Part shown: piece after piece, positions 63,210 to 64,000 of the stretch
How positions within the stretch are numbered: the first letter of the stretch is position 1
Layout: each line of letters opens with the position of its first letter
From: Delphinus delphis
Taxonomy: Eukaryota; Chordata; Mammalia; Artiodactyla; Delphinidae
Reading direction: 5' to 3'
Assembly: GCF_949987515.2 (NCBI RefSeq)
Contig: NC_082686.1
Span: forward strand, 45,175,559 to 45,239,558
DNA length: 64,000 bases
Program-made: the position numbers and the translations under genes
The notes under the pieces: generated by a model
Seen by the model: only the letters and a program-made list of their open reading frames with translations
What the model was told of the DNA's origin: nothing
The model's database searches: none

Positions 63210-63560
63210 GTCGATCTAACAAAGAAATGGAAAATTTTATTCGAGCCAAATTTGAGGATTTTAACCTGGGAAGAGCATCTCAGAAAGCTCTGAGAACTGT
63301 TCCACCTGATAGAAGTCAAAGCACAGGTATATAAGTTTTCTGAGACAGATGGCTGTAGATCAAATTACTTATTATTGAGAAATTTACATAATCCAGATCT
63401 AAGCATCATCATGGTGGGTCATGTGACCCTTACAAGATCAAGAAGTAATGTTATCTTTTAAGGAGCTGTCTTGTTGATGCTAGGTGAATGTTGCTGTTTA
63501 TGGTTGAGCAGGTATTTCTGCCCATGAGGGAGGTCTGGACGATAATGCAGATACACAATG
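63210..63560 (+). mobile_element. LTR-like fragment, second copy of the 59.6-kb family
   Basis: 'attttattcgagccaaatttgaggattttaacctggg', then 'atctcagaaagctctgagaactgttcc', recalls the start of a mammalian LTR. About 26 bp are nearly shared with the 59.65-kb copy in the same sense. Confidence 0.45.
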
Positions 63561-63689
63561 CACAGTGGTGGGAGAAAGGAGGCCAGAAGGCAGAGAAGAA
63601 TTTTTGTCTAAATTTTTCTTGTTTTGCCATAAAATATGAATTTTATTTCACAGTCCATTCTCCCTGGACATTGTGATATGAATTAAAAA

Positions 63690-63910
63690 CACAGAGACTG
63701 AAGGCACACCGATGCAGACTTGAATCACAGCTTTGCTACTAATTCACTCAGTGACCTGCAATTTACTGATCTTTCGGAAATTTGCTTTATCTATAAAATA
63801 GATTCATAATAATAATAGTTATTTTGCAGGATTCATGTAAGAGTTAGAGATGACACATATTGAGGACCTGTCATGCTATAGACACTCAGTAAAAAGGTGG
63901 GAACGACTAT
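63690..63910 (+). repeat. MIR SINE, sense, diverged
   Basis: 'gcagacttgaatcacagctttgctactaattcactcagtgacc', 'ctttatctataaaatagattcataataataatag' and 'gacactcagtaaaaagg' follow the MIR order. Confidence 0.75.
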
Positions 63911-64000
63911 TAGGTTAAAAAGAGTTATAGCTTTTATATTCAGTTAATATGGATAGAAGAATGACACTCTGTGCCCAACTCTCAACATATATTATGGTGT

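Larger units (their letters stand above)
57628..64000 (+). other. EPHA6: EPHA6 intron (5' part) after the kinase-start exon
   Basis: It opens with gtaaac. The next kinase exon, which would have to begin with the rest of the glycine loop (EFGEV), is not found before the end of the window. 57.7-59.5 kb and 61.4-63.2 kb show no clear features. LTR-like segments and a MIR lie at 59.6-61.3 and 63.2-63.9 kb. Confidence 0.85.

Noticed and set aside
57628..64000. Search for the next EPHA6 kinase exon (EFGEV...)
   Set aside because: No frame in the remaining sequence continues the glycine loop or shows the VAIK lysine motif, so it must lie beyond the window.
1..64000. CRISPR arrays, operons, phage or plasmid modules
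   Set aside because: There are no regularly spaced direct repeats and no compact gene layout. The sequence is a vertebrate intron.

Overview
The window is a piece of a mammalian nuclear genome, almost certainly from a cetacean. It carries several young copies of a tRNA-derived SINE of the CHR type, which reads in from a 'ttccctggtggcgcagtgg' head. It also carries 5'-truncated L1 copies with the 3' UTR found in whales and other cetartiodactyls, and I see no ruminant BovB or Bov-tA elements. The base composition is AT-rich, intronic and gene-poor. There is no bacterial, plasmid or phage content.

One gene is present, on the + strand: the ephrin type-A receptor 6 gene, EPHA6. Four consecutive coding exons are visible with canonical AG/GT borders and matching phases. 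20235-20400 encodes the second half of the second fibronectin type III domain. 50872-50980 encodes the end of the ectodomain and the transmembrane helix. 53686-53756 encodes the juxtamembrane start. 57502-57627 encodes the juxtamembrane tyrosines and the start of the kinase glycine loop. They read through as one protein of about 157 residues. The upstream ectodomain exons and the downstream kinase, SAM and PDZ-ligand exons lie outside the window. The introns inside it are about 30.5, 2.7 and 3.7 kb, with more than 20 kb of upstream intron and more than 6 kb of downstream intron.

The rest is intron filled with interspersed repeats. 0-20 kb holds old L1 ORF2/3' UTR debris, ancient retroelements, a CHR SINE with target-site duplications (TSDs), a young L1 with TSDs, MIRs, and a composite L1 insertion at 18.8-19.6 kb that looks like a 3' transduction. 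20-34 kb holds a SINE, MIRs, a 1.1-kb L1 with an ORF2 C-terminal remnant, L2, MER5A and AT-rich repeats. 33.3-37.1 kb is a cluster of five tRNA-derived SINEs, two of them enclosed by one shared TSD. 38.5-39.2 kb holds a long open frame followed by a second open frame, probably a decayed coding remnant I could not name. 40-50 kb holds L2, L1, an MLT1 LTR, MIRs and a CHR SINE. A solo LTR with a TATA box and a polyadenylation signal lies about 350 bp upstream of the transmembrane exon. 54-64 kb holds MER5A, an L1MA-type fragment, two LTR-like stretches of one family, and a MIR.

Functionally, the window is the hinge between the outside and inside of an Eph receptor tyrosine kinase. The most interesting biology is how the exon phases here would allow soluble, kinase-less or transmembrane-less isoforms. 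No autonomous novel system is evident.
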